Source: an uncultured Rikenellaceae bacterium (GTDB taxonomy: Bacteria; Bacteroidota; Bacteroidia; Bacteroidales; Rikenellaceae). From it: a stretch of 64,000 nt of DNA. The stretch lies in the NCBI GenBank assembly GCA_910577285.1, contig CAJTLO010000003.1:188774-252773 (forward strand). The letters are read 5' to 3'. A program made the position numbers and the translations under genes. Below, in pieces: positions 44,099 through 52,684 of the stretch (positions are counted from its first letter, which is position 1; every line of letters starts with the position of its first letter). Below the pieces are notes generated by a model. It made no database searches. It had not been told where the DNA came from and saw nothing but the letters and a program-made list of their open reading frames with translations.

Positions 44099-44887
44099 TT
44101 AGCTGAGGAGGTAGGTGCCGATGGCGGCGAGTCCCACGGCGGCGCAATAGAGGGCGAACCAGACGAGTTTGCCCCGGTTCACGATGCGGATCATCCAGCG
44201 GCAGGCCAGCGTACCGGTGAGGTAGGCCGCCGCGAAACCTCCCGCGAGCTGCCACACTCCCACGGAGCTCTCTCCGGCAGGCATGCCGACGATCTCCAGC
44301 AGGTTCATTCCGATGATGGGGATGAGCACCATGAGGAACGAGAACTTCGATACTTCGCTCCGTTCCACGCCGAGCAGCAGGCCGGTGGAGATGGTCGCTC
44401 CCGAGCGCGACAGGCCGGGCAGTACCGCGAGTGCCTGGGCGATGCCGATGAGGAGGGCGTTCTTCGGGGCGATCCTCCCGTGGCGCGGACGTGCAAGACC
44501 GGCGAAGGTGAGCAGGCAGGCCGTAACCAGCAGCATGATCCCCACCAGCAACAGGTTGGAGGTGAACAGCCCCTCGACGGCATCCTTGAAGAAGAGCCCC
44601 ACCACGGCGATGGGAATCATGGAGATGAGCAGGTTGAGGACGTATCGGGTCTGGTCGTTCATCCGGAACCGGAACAGTCCCCGGAACAGGTCTGCGATCT
44701 GGCGGAAGAAGACGGTGACGGTACTCAGTACCGTAGCCGCATGGACCGCCATGGTGAATTGCAGGTTGCTCTCGGCCTCGATGCCGAAGATGTAGCTGGC
44801 CAGTTCCAGATGGCCGCTGCTGCTCACGGGGAGGAACTCGGTGAGTCCTTGCAGAATCCCCATGATGATGGCTTCCAATACCGACAT
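44099..44887 (-). CDS. uppP: undecaprenyl-diphosphatase
   Basis: A 262-residue polytopic membrane enzyme (BacA/UppP). It removes a phosphate from undecaprenyl pyrophosphate, recycling the lipid carrier for peptidoglycan and polysaccharide synthesis, and confers bacitracin tolerance in other bacteria. The family motifs are LTEFLPVSSSGH (residues 15-26, with catalytic E17) and PGLSRSGAT (about 156-164). Six to eight hydrophobic segments are visible. It lies 6 bases after the DUF3098 gene and 49 bases before truB, consistent with one operon. Confidence 0.95.
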   Translation of the reverse strand: MSVLEAIIMGILQGLTEFLPVSSSGHLELASYIFGIEAESNLQFTMAVHAATVLSTVTVFFRQIADLFRGLFRFRMNDQTRYVLNLLISMIPIAVVGLFFKDAVEGLFTSNLLLVGIMLLVTACLLTFAGLARPRHGRIAPKNALLIGIAQALAVLPGLSRSGATISTGLLLGVERSEVSKFSFLMVLIPIIGMNLLEIVGMPAGESSVGVWQLAGGFAAAYLTGTLACRWMIRIVNRGKLVWFALYCAAVGLAAIGTYLLS

Positions 44888-44893
44888 TTTCCT

Positions 44894-45196
44894 TTACTTT
44901 TCGAATCGTTTCATGATGGCGAATAGCTCGAAGGCGAACCCGGCGAGCACCACGACCGGGGCGAGGGTGATGCGCCGGAAGCTGAACATCGAGTAGTCGA
45001 ACTCGTTCGGATCCGAGCTGCCTCCGCCGCTCATCAGCACGAAGCCGAGGATGATGATTCCCACTCCGATGAGCATGAACAGGTAGTTTTTGCGCCCCAG
45101 CGGCATCCGGGTTTCGGTCTCGTTCTCGTTCCGTTGGTCGGTTCCGTACTTCGGTGCGGACTGCATGCCGCCCTTTTTCCTTGTCGTCTGTGCCAT
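44894..45196 (-). CDS. DUF3098 small membrane protein
   Basis: A 100-residue protein. The start MAQTTRKK is at 45196; longer in-frame starts enter the ftsX gene. A charged N-terminus is followed by PLGRKNYLFMLIGVGIIILGFVLMSGG (first membrane segment, about 32-58). Next comes DPNEFDYSMFSFRRITLAPVVVLAG (second segment, about 75-92). The G-R-K-N-Y and D-P-N-E-F motifs are typical of DUF3098, a Bacteroidota family usually found between ftsX and uppP, as here. The function is unknown; context suggests cell-envelope or division-related work. Confidence 0.85.
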   Translation of the reverse strand: MAQTTRKKGGMQSAPKYGTDQRNENETETRMPLGRKNYLFMLIGVGIIILGFVLMSGGGSSDPNEFDYSMFSFRRITLAPVVVLAGFAFELFAIMKRFEK

Positions 45197-45249
45197 ATAT
45201 GTATGCGTAGTGTTGTCGTATTCTCTGCCGGAGAGCTCCTTTCCGGTGG

Positions 45250-46134
45250 TCAGTAAAGGTTGATCTTCGTGGTGTTCATCCGGACGAACTTGTTCACCGC
45301 GAACAGGGTGAACAGCGCCGAGATCAGGATGCCCAGCAGCAGCATGCCGCCCAGCACGTAGTAGACGGGACGGCTTTCGGCCAGGAAGGTCACTTCGGGG
45401 AGCCCTTCGCCCAGCCCCGCCACCAGGGCGAGGAACATCGCCGCGGCGATGAGCCATGCGTAGACGCCGTGGAGGATGCTGCGCAGGAGGAACGGTTTCA
45501 TGATGAACCATTTGGATGCACCCACGAGCTTCATCGTATTGATGAGGTAGCGTTTGGAGTAGATGGTCAGCCGGATGGTGTTGTTGAGCAGGATGAGCGC
45601 GATGACGAGCAGTGCGCTGCCGAACAGCAGCAGGATGAGGTTGAACTTGTTGATGTTGGTGCCGATCTGTTCCACCACGGCCCGTTGGTAGACCACCTCA
45701 TCGATGCCGTCCCAGGCGGCCGTTTCCTTCTCGAACCGTCTGATGTAATCCTTGTCGGAGTATTGTGCGCGGAGTTTCACCTCGTAGGCATCGGGCAGCG
45801 GGTTGAAGGCGAGGAACTCCACGAAGTCGCTTCCGATCTGCTCCTTGAAGTTTTCGGCGGCCACCGCTTTGGGGACGAAGGTCACCTCCTTGACTGCTTC
45901 GTGCGCACCCAGCGCCCGGCCTATCTCGGCGGTACGTTCGTCGGTGATCTCCTTCTTGAGCATCAGATGGATGGCTACGTTCTCCTTCATCAGGTCGGTG
46001 GCCCTGACGGCGTTGAAGATCAGGTAACCGACGCTTCCCAGTAGGAAGAGTACGAGCGCGATGCTTATCGTGGAGATGATGTAGGAGTTGCGCACCTTGC
46101 GCCTGAGGCTTTTCGTATTTTCAGCTTTCGCCAT
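45250..46134 (-). CDS. ftsX: cell-division protein FtsX
   Basis: A 294-residue permease-like protein. It has one N-terminal membrane helix (about 20-42), an extracytoplasmic domain (about 45-165) and three further helices near 172-195, 225-250 and 262-285. The motif NTIRLTIYSKRYLINTMKLVGAS is the FtsX signature. With the ATPase FtsE, FtsX activates septal peptidoglycan hydrolases; ftsE is not adjacent, as is usual in Bacteroidota. It precedes DUF3098 by 53 bases and follows the YfhO-family gene by 40 bases. Confidence 0.92.
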   Translation of the reverse strand: MAKAENTKSLRRKVRNSYIISTISIALVLFLLGSVGYLIFNAVRATDLMKENVAIHLMLKKEITDERTAEIGRALGAHEAVKEVTFVPKAVAAENFKEQIGSDFVEFLAFNPLPDAYEVKLRAQYSDKDYIRRFEKETAAWDGIDEVVYQRAVVEQIGTNINKFNLILLLFGSALLVIALILLNNTIRLTIYSKRYLINTMKLVGASKWFIMKPFLLRSILHGVYAWLIAAAMFLALVAGLGEGLPEVTFLAESRPVYYVLGGMLLLGILISALFTLFAVNKFVRMNTTKINLY

Positions 46135-46174
46135 GTCCGGTAAGGTATTATTTGTGTTTTCGGTTCCTGTCGGG

Positions 46175-48676
46175 TTATGCTTCCGGGTGGGTATCCTCGG
46201 TCGGACATCCGCTCTTTTGGCGCCGGTCGCTCCTTACCGCCCCGGTCGCCGCCGCGGCGAATCCGGCCAGGATGACCAGCGAACAGAGAAGCGTTACGGC
46301 CGATGCCTCCCGGAACCGGGGAGCGCGGAAGACGAACTCCACGGTGTGGTGTCCGGCGGGCAGCTCCATGGCCCGCAGGACGTAGTCGGCACGGAAATAG
46401 GGGGCCTCCGCTCCGTCCACATAGGCTTTCCACCCCTTGTCGTAATAGATCTCGGAGAAGACGGCGATGCCTTCCGAGGCTGCGTCGTATTCGTAGGTGA
46501 GGCGGTTTACCCGGTAGTCGGTCAGGCGGATGGAAGCGGCGGAGTCGGCCGTGCCGCGAATCGAGAGCCGGTCGGTGAAGCGCCTCTCGGCCACGGCCTG
46601 CCGTTTGGTGTCGATATGCGCCAGCGCATCGATCTCTTCGGCGGGCGTATCGACCGGTGTCACCTCCCCGACGAACCATGCCGCGCCGTTGGCGTCGGGA
46701 TTGAATTGCGCCTCCAGTCGGCCGTTCCGGTCGGGGACGATGAAGTAGCGCGTGTTGAGCATATTGTAGACCTCCGCGTTCATCGGGACGAGGTGGCGGT
46801 CGATGAGGTCCTGGTAGCGTTGCAGCTTGGCGCCGTGGTAGCCGCCCACGGAGCGGTGGAAGTAGGAGGTGGTGGCGTCGCTGAAGGTGCTCACCGCGAA
46901 GTTGGCCACCCGGTAGCCCGGTGCGGTATCCTCCAGGATCGCCTTGTCCGCCTCGGAGGGGTAGAGCTGTGTGCGCCGCGCCGGCACGAAGTCGTCCCAC
47001 GAGAGGTAGCGCATGTCGGCCGGAAGAAGGTCGAGACACACCAGTCCGGCGAAGCAGGCGATCAGTACGCCCCGTTTCATGCGGTCTTTGGCGTAGAGCA
47101 GTACGAGCCCGGCCGACACGAGTACGAAGAGCAGCGAACGCCATGCGTCGGCCCGGAGCATCTTCGCCCGTTCGGCGGCCATGGCATCCGATACGTAGTC
47201 GGCGAATTGCCGGGCTCCGGATTCATTGAAGCCGGCGTGGGCGGCGATGTTGTAGAGCAGCGGGTAGTCGCCCGGTGCGGCGAAGCCGAACATCTTCGGT
47301 CCGAAGAGGACGAAGAGCAGTGCGGTGCCTCCCGTGATGCCCGTGGCCCAGGCGAGTCCTTTCCGCAGTTTCGCGGCGGGAACCCGGCCCTGCCAGAGCT
47401 CCATGAGCAGCAGGCCGGCCAGCAGGGGGAATGTCCACTGTACCACGACCAGGGCCGTGGAAACCGCCCGGAATTTGTTGTAGCCGGGAAGTATACGGAA
47501 GCAGAGCTCCGTGAACCACATCATGTGGCTTCCCCAGGCGAGAAAGAGTGCCAATACGCTCACCGCCAGCAACCACCATTTCCTGTTGCCCTCCAGCACG
47601 AACAGGCCGAGCACGGCGAGGAAAATCACCACCGCGCCCAGGTAGGTGGGACCGGCCGTTCCGGGTTGGTCGCCCCAATAGGTCCCCACGGGCAGATCGA
47701 CGGGGCGGGCACCGAAATGGGCGAGCACGTCGGCTACCGGGCCGTCCGGAGCGAAAGGTTGTGCCGACGAACCTCCCGCGAGGTTCGGGATGAACAGGTT
47801 GAAACTCTCTGTACGGCCGTAGCTCCAGGCCGTGGCGTATTCCAGGTCGAGTCCGCGTTGCGCAGCCTCGGTTCCGCGGTCGGCGGCGGCCAGCTCCGAG
47901 CCGCCCCGCGTGGTGTCGGCGGCGTGCTGCGCCGTGAAGTAGAGCGGTGCGAAGTTGGAGCCTACGGCCAGCGCGGCGGCCAGCAGGAGGGCGCCCGACG
48001 CTTTCCAGAAGCGCGGCAACGCCCGGCTCCGGAAGGCCCGTACGAATTCGTTGATGAGCAGGGCGAGTATGACCAGCAGGAAGTAGTAGGTGATTTGCGG
48101 GTGGTTGGCCGATATTTCGAGGGAGGCGGCCAGTGCCGCCAGCGAGGCCCCGAACCAGAGGTGTCGTCCGCGGTAGGTGTAGACGATCGCTCCGATCAGC
48201 AGGGGTATGTAGGCCAGGGCCCACACTTTGGAGATGTGGCCCGCTCCGATGATGAGGATCGTGTAGGTCGAGAAGCCGTAAGCCAGCGCCGGAACGATGC
48301 CCACCCACGGGTTCATCTTCCACAGCAGCGTCATGAGCCAGAAGCAGAGCATGGCCGTGAAGATGAGCACCGCCGGTTCGCCCATCGCCCGCACGGGCAG
48401 TTTCGAGGCGTGGCGTATGATCCATGCCGGAACCTTGAAGTCGATCATGTAGGAGGGCATGCCGCTGAACGAACTGCCCGTCCATTGCGGATCTTCGCCG
48501 TACTGCTCCACGTGGCGTTCGATGTCCGCACTCGCCCCCACGTATTGCGTGACGTCGTGCATGTCGAGCTTTTCGCCCCGGAACTGGGGGGCGAAATAGA
48601 GCATCGAAACCAGCAGAAAGATGACGGGGGCTGCTACGTAGGGCAGCCAGCGGAGGTTTTTCCCTTGTTTGTCCAT
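46175..48676 (-). CDS. YfhO-family polytopic membrane protein
   Basis: An 833-residue membrane protein. The start MDKQGKNLRWLPYVAA (48676) is followed by a first helix and then an extracytoplasmic loop with TQYVGASADIERHVEQYGEDPQWTG-type sequence. A dozen or more hydrophobic segments follow, with a soluble domain from about 580-790 and a final helix. YfhO proteins resemble GT-C glycosyltransferases; in Gram-positives YfhO glycosylates lipoteichoic acid. The substrate here is unknown. Longer upstream starts lack homology. It may be the first gene of the ftsX-DUF3098-uppP-truB block. Confidence 0.82.
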   Translation of the reverse strand: MDKQGKNLRWLPYVAAPVIFLLVSMLYFAPQFRGEKLDMHDVTQYVGASADIERHVEQYGEDPQWTGSSFSGMPSYMIDFKVPAWIIRHASKLPVRAMGEPAVLIFTAMLCFWLMTLLWKMNPWVGIVPALAYGFSTYTILIIGAGHISKVWALAYIPLLIGAIVYTYRGRHLWFGASLAALAASLEISANHPQITYYFLLVILALLINEFVRAFRSRALPRFWKASGALLLAAALAVGSNFAPLYFTAQHAADTTRGGSELAAADRGTEAAQRGLDLEYATAWSYGRTESFNLFIPNLAGGSSAQPFAPDGPVADVLAHFGARPVDLPVGTYWGDQPGTAGPTYLGAVVIFLAVLGLFVLEGNRKWWLLAVSVLALFLAWGSHMMWFTELCFRILPGYNKFRAVSTALVVVQWTFPLLAGLLLMELWQGRVPAAKLRKGLAWATGITGGTALLFVLFGPKMFGFAAPGDYPLLYNIAAHAGFNESGARQFADYVSDAMAAERAKMLRADAWRSLLFVLVSAGLVLLYAKDRMKRGVLIACFAGLVCLDLLPADMRYLSWDDFVPARRTQLYPSEADKAILEDTAPGYRVANFAVSTFSDATTSYFHRSVGGYHGAKLQRYQDLIDRHLVPMNAEVYNMLNTRYFIVPDRNGRLEAQFNPDANGAAWFVGEVTPVDTPAEEIDALAHIDTKRQAVAERRFTDRLSIRGTADSAASIRLTDYRVNRLTYEYDAASEGIAVFSEIYYDKGWKAYVDGAEAPYFRADYVLRAMELPAGHHTVEFVFRAPRFREASAVTLLCSLVILAGFAAAATGAVRSDRRQKSGCPTEDTHPEA

Positions 48677-48861
48677 GGCGGGCGTCTGTTTTCGTATCCC
48701 GCAAAGTAACGAAAAATAGTTGAGATTATGAACTCGCTCCGTCCCGCCGCCGGGCGGCCGGGCGTCGGCGGAGCTGCTTTCCGCGGCGCTCGGTGCGGAA
48801 AAAATGGGAGGAAAATGCGCGGCGTCGGGGCGACACGCGTATTCTCTTCGGAATTTTCCAC

Positions 48862-48869
48862 TACCTTTG
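48862..48869 (+). promoter_or_regulatory. putative -7 box of the polyprenyl synthase gene
   Basis: TACCTTTG, ending 16 bases before the ATG at 48886, so the leader would be very short. No TTTG at -33. Confidence 0.45.
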
Positions 48870-48885
48870 GGCATTCGTTCGGCAC

Positions 48886-49866
48886 ATGGACAGGTTAAAC
48901 GAGATAAGGCAACCGCTCGAAAGGGAGTTCGGGGAGTACGAGGCGTTCATGCAGCGTGCGCTGTACAGCGACAACGAGTTCGTCGCAGGCATCATGGACT
49001 ACATCGTTTCCTCGCGCGGCAAGGGCATCCGGCCCCTGCTCGTCTTCCTGTGTGCCGGGATACACGCCAAATACGGAATCGGGAAACGCGCCTACCTTGC
49101 CGCCCTCATGGTGGAGATGCTGCACAACGCATCGCTCGTACACGACGATGTGGTGGATGGTTCCGATACCCGTCACGGCAAACCGACGGTGCACAGCCGG
49201 TGGGATGCACGCGTGTCGGTGCTTTCGGGCGACTACATCCTGGCACGCAGCTATGTGTTGGGCATGCAGAGCGCCCAGTTCGACATCGTTTCCTACATTA
49301 CGGCCGGCATCTCCGAACTCGTGGAGGGGGAGCTTATCCAGAGCGAGCTCAACAGCAGCCGTCGCATGTCGCGCGAGTCGTACCTGGAGGTCATTTTCAA
49401 AAAGACGGCCATCCTGATGGGGGTGAGCTGCGGTGCGGGGGCCATGGCCTCCGGCGCCGCAGCGACCGGGGTGGGGCTGGCCCGCCAGATAGGGCTCGAC
49501 CTGGGCATGGCATTCCAGATCAAAGACGACATTCTCGATTATGCGCCCGCCGAGCAGACGGGGAAATCCTCCTGCGCCGATCTGCGCGAGGGGAAGATAA
49601 CCCTGCCGTTGATCGCCATCCTCGAACGGTGCGACGATCGGGAGCGGGCCCGGATCGTGGAAAAGGTGAAAGCGGCCGGCGACGATCCCGAACGGATCGC
49701 GGAGATCGCCTCGTTCGTCCGTAGCGAAGGGGGAATGGAAGCTGCGCAGAAGGTGATGGAGGAGTACCTCGACCGGGCACGCAGCATCATCGTCACCTAT
49801 CCCGAATCGGCCTACCGTCGTTCGCTCGAATTGCTTTGCGACTATATCGGCGACCGGAAACGGTAG
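48886..49866 (+). CDS. long-chain polyprenyl diphosphate synthase
   Basis: A 326-residue trans-prenyltransferase. The first aspartate-rich motif is DDVVD (87-91) and the second DDILD (214-218). The residues four and five positions before the first motif are small (A82, S83), which in this family permits long products, so octaprenyl or similar length is likely; this fits side-chain supply for menaquinone. KGIRP (46-50) binds isopentenyl diphosphate. ATG 48886 gives MDRLNEIRQPLE, the usual start; longer frames run into the divergent YfhO gene. It appears monocistronic. Confidence 0.9.
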   Translation: MDRLNEIRQPLEREFGEYEAFMQRALYSDNEFVAGIMDYIVSSRGKGIRPLLVFLCAGIHAKYGIGKRAYLAALMVEMLHNASLVHDDVVDGSDTRHGKPTVHSRWDARVSVLSGDYILARSYVLGMQSAQFDIVSYITAGISELVEGELIQSELNSSRRMSRESYLEVIFKKTAILMGVSCGAGAMASGAAATGVGLARQIGLDLGMAFQIKDDILDYAPAEQTGKSSCADLREGKITLPLIAILERCDDRERARIVEKVKAAGDDPERIAEIASFVRSEGGMEAAQKVMEEYLDRARSIIVTYPESAYRRSLELLCDYIGDRKR

Positions 49867-49994
49867 CCGGAGGATTCCGTATCGCCGGTGTTTTTCGTCG
49901 GTGTCGTATTCGGCCCGATTTCCTGTTTTTGTTTTCTCCCTTTAAATCGTGGGTGCGTGCGTCGTATCGTGAGGGTGTGACGGAGGGTAAGGAT

Positions 49995-50881
49995 TTACTC
50001 TTCTCGTGGAGGCTGCTCGGAATATGGCACCAAGGTGGCGAAGCCGCTTTGAATGGCACGACAGGAAGAGGCGGTCGGAATCTCGTTCTGCTGGCATTGC
50101 TTCCGGTAGTGTGATGGCGATGCGCCGATATGTTTCCGAAAAACCCGGATGAAGTGCGGCAGGTCGTTGAATCCTACGAGATAGCAAATCTCCGACACCC
50201 CTTTGGGCGAATGTTTCAGCAAATCGCAAGCCATGTTCAGACGGTATTGCGTGACGAACTGCGAAAAGGTCATTCCCTTGCACCGCTTGAAATAGGAACA
50301 GAACGCCGAACGGTTCATGCCCACCTCCGCCGCAATGTCGTCCAACGCGATGGAATGAACGTAGTGCTTCATCACGTATGCGCAAATCTGCTGCATACGC
50401 CGTACATCCTTTTCGATACGCATCGGTTTACCCGCAAATGTATGGTCGGACGAAGTGAAGATGACAGGAAGCAGCCGGAACATCGTGCTCAAACGTCCCA
50501 ATTCGTCCATACCGTTTATTTCGGATAGTGTCCTACGGATAACCCGTGAGCTCTCCGGTCCGAACTTCAGCGCATCGGTCGGAAACATCACGTCCGCCAG
50601 TCTGTTTCGCAATTCGGGAAATACTTCCATGCACCGCTCAACTAAAGAATGGCTGAAAGCCACCATCAGATAACGGACACAACCGTTCTCGTCCGCACTG
50701 TCGGCTGCGTATTCCCAGCGATGAAGCATCGACGGAGAATCAACGCCACATCGCCTGCCGCAAAAGGCTGTAATGTGTCGCCTGCCATTCGGTTGCCCTT
50801 CCCGTGAACCACATAATACAATTCCCACGCATCGTGACGGTATCGTTTGTCGGAAGCATGACTTGACTGACTCGGATGCAA
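49995..50881 (-). pseudogene. AraC-family regulator broken by a frameshift
   Basis: The C-terminal 100 residues form an intact AraC DNA-binding domain with two helix-turn-helix parts (IALDDIAAEVGMNRSAFCSYFKRCKG and VSEICYLVGFNDLPHFIRVFRKHIG). The N-terminal cupin is split. One frame, from an ATG at 50881, encodes HDAWELYYVVHGKGNRMAGD and FAAGDVALI, then goes wrong. The other frame resumes with SMLHRWEYAADSADENG, exactly where the cupin's P-P-x-M-x-H-R-W motif should be. A single base missing near 50734-50740 explains it (ATT then CTCCGTCG where ATT CxT CCG is expected). It is divergent from a nitroreductase gene and presumably regulated it. Confidence 0.8.
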
Positions 50882-50935
50882 ATATGCGACAATTGTTTGA
50901 GATTATAGTGCAAATAGAGGGCAATTGAGCGGGCT

Positions 50936-50943
50936 ATCTTTGC
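50936..50943 (+). promoter_or_regulatory. putative -7 box of the nitroreductase gene
   Basis: TATCTTTG, 24 bases before the ATG at 50967 and about 55 bases from the AraC start on the other strand. No TTTG at the -33 position, which could fit a promoter that depends on an activator. Confidence 0.5.
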
Positions 50944-50966
50944 GGACGAAATCAAAACTATTGGTT

Positions 50967-51593
50967 ATGGAACTGTACGAAGCATTGGAGAAGCGCCGCA
51001 CCTACCGCGACTACTCCGACCGTGAAGTAAGCGAGGAAGTCCTTAAAAGAGTAATCGGTGCCGCGTTCAAAGCCCCGACCAACGACCACCTGCGTCAGCT
51101 TGAGTTCATCGTGGTGCGCGGACGTGAGCATATCGCCGAAGTAATCGAGCCGCTTGCCAAGAACAAGGAAGCGTTCAAAAAGTTGGTGCATGAAGTGGAT
51201 GAATCGGGCGACAAGGACAAGATGGAGATGTTCGCCGACGCCCTGCCCAAGCAACAGCGTATGCTGATGCAGAGCGGCCTGCTGATCCTGCCCTTCTTCC
51301 GTCAGAAACAAAGTCCGCTGCTGCGGCCTGTGGAGCAAAGCTTGCTCAACTATTTCGCTTCGGCATGGTGCGCACTGGAGAATATGCTGCTCGCCGCTAC
51401 GGCCGAAGGATTGGGAACCGTGTTCCATATTCCCGTTGCCGACGAAGTGGAAAAAATCAAGAAGATTGTCGGTGCTCCTGAAGGTTACGAGTTCACCTGT
51501 CTGCTTACGATGGGCTATCCCGCAGAAAACGCCTTTCTGCCCAGACAAAAAGAGATCGACGTCGAGGAGCGGATACATACGAACGTCTGGTAG
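50967..51593 (+). CDS. nitroreductase-family FMN oxidoreductase
   Basis: A 208-residue nitroreductase. The N-terminal RRTYRDYSDREV (11-22) is the FMN-phosphate-binding motif. AAFKAPTNDHLRQLEFIVV (32-50) and the late AATAEGLGTVF (about 148-158) are further family motifs. These enzymes reduce nitro compounds, quinones or related substrates with NAD(P)H; the physiological substrate is unknown. I chose ATG 50967 (MELYEALEKRR) over longer starts that fall in the promoter. It is divergent from the broken AraC gene. Codon use is less GC-biased than the window average, so the pair may have been acquired. Confidence 0.87.
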   Translation: MELYEALEKRRTYRDYSDREVSEEVLKRVIGAAFKAPTNDHLRQLEFIVVRGREHIAEVIEPLAKNKEAFKKLVHEVDESGDKDKMEMFADALPKQQRMLMQSGLLILPFFRQKQSPLLRPVEQSLLNYFASAWCALENMLLAATAEGLGTVFHIPVADEVEKIKKIVGAPEGYEFTCLLTMGYPAENAFLPRQKEIDVEERIHTNVW

Positions 51594-51642
51594 TGCGGGG
51601 ATAGGAAAGGCGCGACAGGGACGGCGGATGCAGTTGGCCCCG

Positions 51643-52230
51643 CTACGGCAGCCAGTCGATGAGGTTGTCGCCGCGGTGCTCCTCGCGCCAGGCCATGAGG
51701 CCGGCGTAGTCCCTCACTCCGCCCGAGAGCACCGCCGCGTAGTATTCCGCGCCGATGACGGGCTCCGTGTCGGGGGTCTGGTATTTGAGCCGCAGGATGG
51801 TGTCGCGCGTTTCGTCGGTCAGGACGGCGCCGATGCGCGAAGCCATGCGTTCGGCGAAGCCGTCGTAGGCCGAGCCGCGTCGGATGTGGATCATGTCCAT
51901 CTTCCACATGCGTCCGTCCCGGTCGCGGTAGGCGGCGTGCCACTCGATGCACTCCTCTTCGGTGTCGATCAGGTTGGTGTATTCGATACGGGTGATGCCC
52001 GGATGCGAGGCGATGAGCGCCGCGGCACGGAAGCTCTCCTGCACCGAAAGGGTGTCGGTGTAGACGTGCATGTCGATGTCGAGTTTCTTCATCATCAGGC
52101 CCGTGGAGAGGCTGCCGATGAGGTTCACCTGCGCTCCGATCGCCTCCCAGCTTTCGACCAGTTTCGTTTCGGCAATGATCTCCCGGCCTCGCCGTTGATT
52201 CTCCTCGGCGATCTTCCTGTACGCTTCCAT
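51643..52230 (-). CDS. nucleotidyltransferase-fold protein, function unknown
   Basis: A 195-residue protein with features of the DNA polymerase-beta nucleotidyltransferase superfamily: LIGS (G39-S40), followed after ten residues by LDIDMHVY with D51 and D53 as putative metal ligands. The rest (EYTNLIDTEEECIEWHAAYRDRDG, then WKMDMIHIRRG) supplies another acidic patch, including D in KMDMIHI that could be the third carboxylate. ATG 52230 is preceded by a clean TACCTTTG box, and longer frames are unsupported. I do not know its substrate. It is convergent with the nitroreductase and has no partner gene that suggests a toxin-antitoxin role. Confidence 0.65.
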   Translation of the reverse strand: MEAYRKIAEENQRRGREIIAETKLVESWEAIGAQVNLIGSLSTGLMMKKLDIDMHVYTDTLSVQESFRAAALIASHPGITRIEYTNLIDTEEECIEWHAAYRDRDGRMWKMDMIHIRRGSAYDGFAERMASRIGAVLTDETRDTILRLKYQTPDTEPVIGAEYYAAVLSGGVRDYAGLMAWREEHRGDNLIDWLP

Positions 52231-52684
52231 AGCTGTTTCCGTTTGGGTTCGAAGGGCGCAAAGGTAATAAAAAGAAGAGGAGGAAAAGACGGATGTCGTA
52301 TCGGGTTGATCTGAAATACTCGCTTCCGTCGGATCGCTTCGCGACGCTTTCCGGACGGAACGGCCGGGAGGCGCTTTCGATGTTCGGCGAGTGGTTTGTG
52401 AAACATGTCGTTCGCCTGTAGCGAGTCCCGGAGAGGCTTTGAGTGTTTTGCTAACTTGCTTTAGTTTAGTGTGTTTGTCTTGATGAAGATGCAAAATGTA
52501 CCCTCTTGGACCACCTCTCTGCTTCTGCGATTTTCAATAATCTACTGCCTTGCCGCTGCAAGAACTCTATTACAAGAATGATGCTTTTAGACGGTTCTAT
52601 GGTGGAATCAACCGTTGAAAGTTCTAATTGACATCCTCAGACATACCACCTTCAAGTGAATATACGACCTGCGAAGAGGTATAT
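52231..52684. other. AT-richer intergenic region between the nucleotidyltransferase-like and fic genes
   Basis: 454 bases. The left part holds the nucleotidyltransferase gene's promoter. From about 52440 the sequence becomes AT-rich like the fic gene. A minus-strand frame open for about 55 codons (52470-52640), without a start, could be a gene remnant, but I recognise nothing in it. Confidence 0.45.
52259..52266 (-). promoter_or_regulatory. putative -7 box of the nucleotidyltransferase-like gene
   Basis: TACCTTTG on the minus strand, 29 bases before the ATG at 52230. Confidence 0.5.

Noticed and set aside
50882..50924. Longer start of the AraC frame at 50924
   Set aside because: The resulting N-terminus (MPSICTIISNN) has no cupin similarity, whereas the alternative frame from 50881 does. 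The true gene is frameshifted.
52470..52640. Possible transposase or gene remnant downstream of fic
   Set aside because: A frame of about 55 codons is open but has no start, is preceded by a stop and resembles nothing I can name.
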